From Umbelopsis ramanniana AG (Eukaryota > Mucoromycota > Umbelopsidomycetes > Umbelopsidales > Umbelopsidaceae), in contig NW_026252109.1 of the NCBI RefSeq assembly GCF_025399195.1, positions 186,001 through 250,000 of the forward strand: a stretch of DNA of 64,000 bases, written 5' to 3'. The notes under the pieces were generated by a model. That model saw only the letters and a list, made by a program, of their open reading frames with translations, did no database searches and was not told the DNA's origin. The translations under genes were made by a program, and so were the position numbers. This document shows positions 62,696 through 64,000 of the stretch, piece after piece; positions within the stretch are counted from its first letter, which is position 1, and each line of letters opens with the position of its first letter.

Positions 62696-64000
62696 TTACA
62701 CAGTACGTGTTATATCACCAATGATCTCGTCGTACCAACGTGCATATACATCTCGGTTATGACGAGCAAGAATAAACATCTTGAAGCTCAACTTCTCCAG
62801 TTTGCTGCGAACCAGACCAAAACCATAACTGTTGAGGGTTTCATTGCTGCTGAATTGACTATGCTGTAAATGGGACCGAATGATGGAGAGAAGCCGTCGG
62901 GAAAGTAGTGAATACACGGTGTCCTTATAAGACAGTGTCTTCGCGACCATGGTACGAATAAGTTTCTGTTTGTCTTCAGGCAATTCTTCAAAATTCACAT
63001 CCGATAGCTCCTGAATGCTCTGAATAACTTGCAGCGATAAATTCTCGACAGTGGTGTCCTTTGCTTCCAAGAGAACAAATAATTTGTCTCGAAGAACTTT
63101 CATGGCTGAGCTTGACGTTCGGTGTCGATTCGATTCATCCGTAGACGAAAAGTTCTTTGTCAGCATTAGCAATGCTGCGACTATAGTGATGGCTTGTGCC
63201 TCATTTTGGTAGCCAGTTATGCGCTCGACATCCAAAAGCAAGGTCTCAGGACAAGTGTCTGGCAATAGAGCTTCGCTAGATGAAAGGAGAGACGCCAGGG
63301 CTTCGTTGTAGATGTCTGTAAATTTGATGTTGCTTTCAGCATCCTCTACGCCTTCCGGATTACGTTGACCTGCGATCCCTTGGAGGGATGAACTAGCTGT
63401 TCTCAACCAATCTCGCGTTTTAACAAGCCCAATTTTGCCATTCATGAGTGCTGTTGAAAACTTTTCCCTTTCATATTCAATACTGATATCTTTCAAATAG
63501 GGTCGAAGGGCTTGAATTCGATAGTTGGCCAGATCCAAATTCATTTGATCCAGCAGCTCCAAAATAGCTCGGAATGTATCAGCAAGATCGCCAGCACTGG
63601 AGATGGCATGAACAGCGTCGTCTCGTACTGGGGCACACAGTTTCTCCATGGTGCGTATAACAAAGTGGACGGTATTATCTACGTTGTACGTTTCGGCGTT
63701 GATCTGTTGAGCAATGAGAGCCAAATCCAGAGTGTCGTTCACATCCTGATGAATCTTTGAGGTGGCTGGAGCTAGTGACAATAATCGCTAAGAAGAAGGG
63801 CCCTTAGTTTCAGAGTGGCGTGTTGGTTGGTCAAATAGTCACCAATCCTTACCTGTTTCATATCTCCAACAAGGCCAGGGATCCATCTCTGATAATTTTT
63901 GTTGGCAAAATCTTCTCGCATAGAATCAAAGAACGCTTTGGTGGCAATGTCTCTCACTTGATCCACAAGTTCGGACTTGCCATTCTTCTCGAGTTTGAAG
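62696..64000 (-). CDS. TCP11/Sok1 family protein (5' partial)
   Basis: The frame is open at the right window edge, so the N-terminus lies beyond it. An intron (63789-63852) joins GDMKQ to RLLSLAPATSKI. The body matches the TCP11 domain: DQVRDIATKAFFDSMREDF, IHQDVNDTLDLALIAQQINA, KLCAPVRDDAVHAI and YSLLSRRLLSIIRSHLQ, ending DITRTV. TCP11-family proteins, including yeast Sok1, are linked to cAMP/PKA signalling. At least 370 residues are in the window. Confidence 0.88.

Overview
The window is nuclear DNA from a filamentous fungus, most likely an early-diverging one (Mucoromycota, probably Mucorales). It is gene-dense and intron-rich, with GT-AG introns mostly of 55-90 nt. It mixes fungal families (Zn2Cys6 factor, SREBP-type bHLH, Rua1 C-terminal domain, Vps3844) with genes rare or absent in yeasts but typical of animals and plants (FANCD2, HEATR6, ERH, an NEMF/Rqc2 protein). 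I cannot name the genus. No virus, transposon, CRISPR array, tRNA or rRNA was recognised. All calls come from reading translated exons against remembered family sequences.

Layout. 0-8 kb: 5'-truncated SREBP-type bHLH gene (+), then a many-exon FANCD2 gene (-). 8-11.2 kb: serine/threonine dehydratase-like gene (+) and trimethyllysine dioxygenase (-). 11.4-19 kb: HEATR6 (+) and a peroxisomal ABCD half-transporter (+). 19.6-26.7 kb: ribosomal protein eL34 (+), ESF1 (-), ERH (+) and an Rrm4-like three-RRM/MLLE protein (+). 27-32.5 kb: membrane-anchored class 3 lipase (-) and a DUF4436 membrane protein (+). 32.9-39.6 kb: orphan Cys-rich protein (-), DUF4442 hotdog protein (-), UBXN1-like UBA/UBX protein (-), mitochondrial uS15 (+), C1D/Lrp1 (-). 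39.7-47 kb: MED1 (+), dienelactone hydrolase (-), eRF3 (-). 47-55 kb: Zn2Cys6 factor (+), Rqc2/NEMF (-). 55-64 kb: Rua1-domain regulator (-), uncharacterised membrane protein (+), Vps3844-type protein (-), and a TCP11/Sok1 gene (-) cut by the window end.

Genes often alternate in strand, so many neighbours are divergent pairs sharing 150-300 bp promoters or convergent pairs with short 3' spacers. Most compact divergent promoters carry a poly(dA:dT) tract, and several promoters carry a TCACGTGA-type E-box. The FANCD2/dehydratase promoter has two ACGCGT (MluI cell-cycle box) elements, as expected of an S-phase gene. RNA and protein-synthesis functions recur (eL34, ESF1, ERH, Rrm4-like, uS15m, C1D, eRF3, Rqc2), but nothing suggests a dedicated cluster.

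No complete new multi-gene system was found. Most worth follow-up are the fungal FANCD2 gene with its cell-cycle promoter, a dehydratase-like enzyme with an altered cofactor loop, the Rrm4-like MLLE protein beside a PAM2-bearing eRF3, and an orphan protein whose CxxCxxCxxC motif is encoded by a 42-nt exon.
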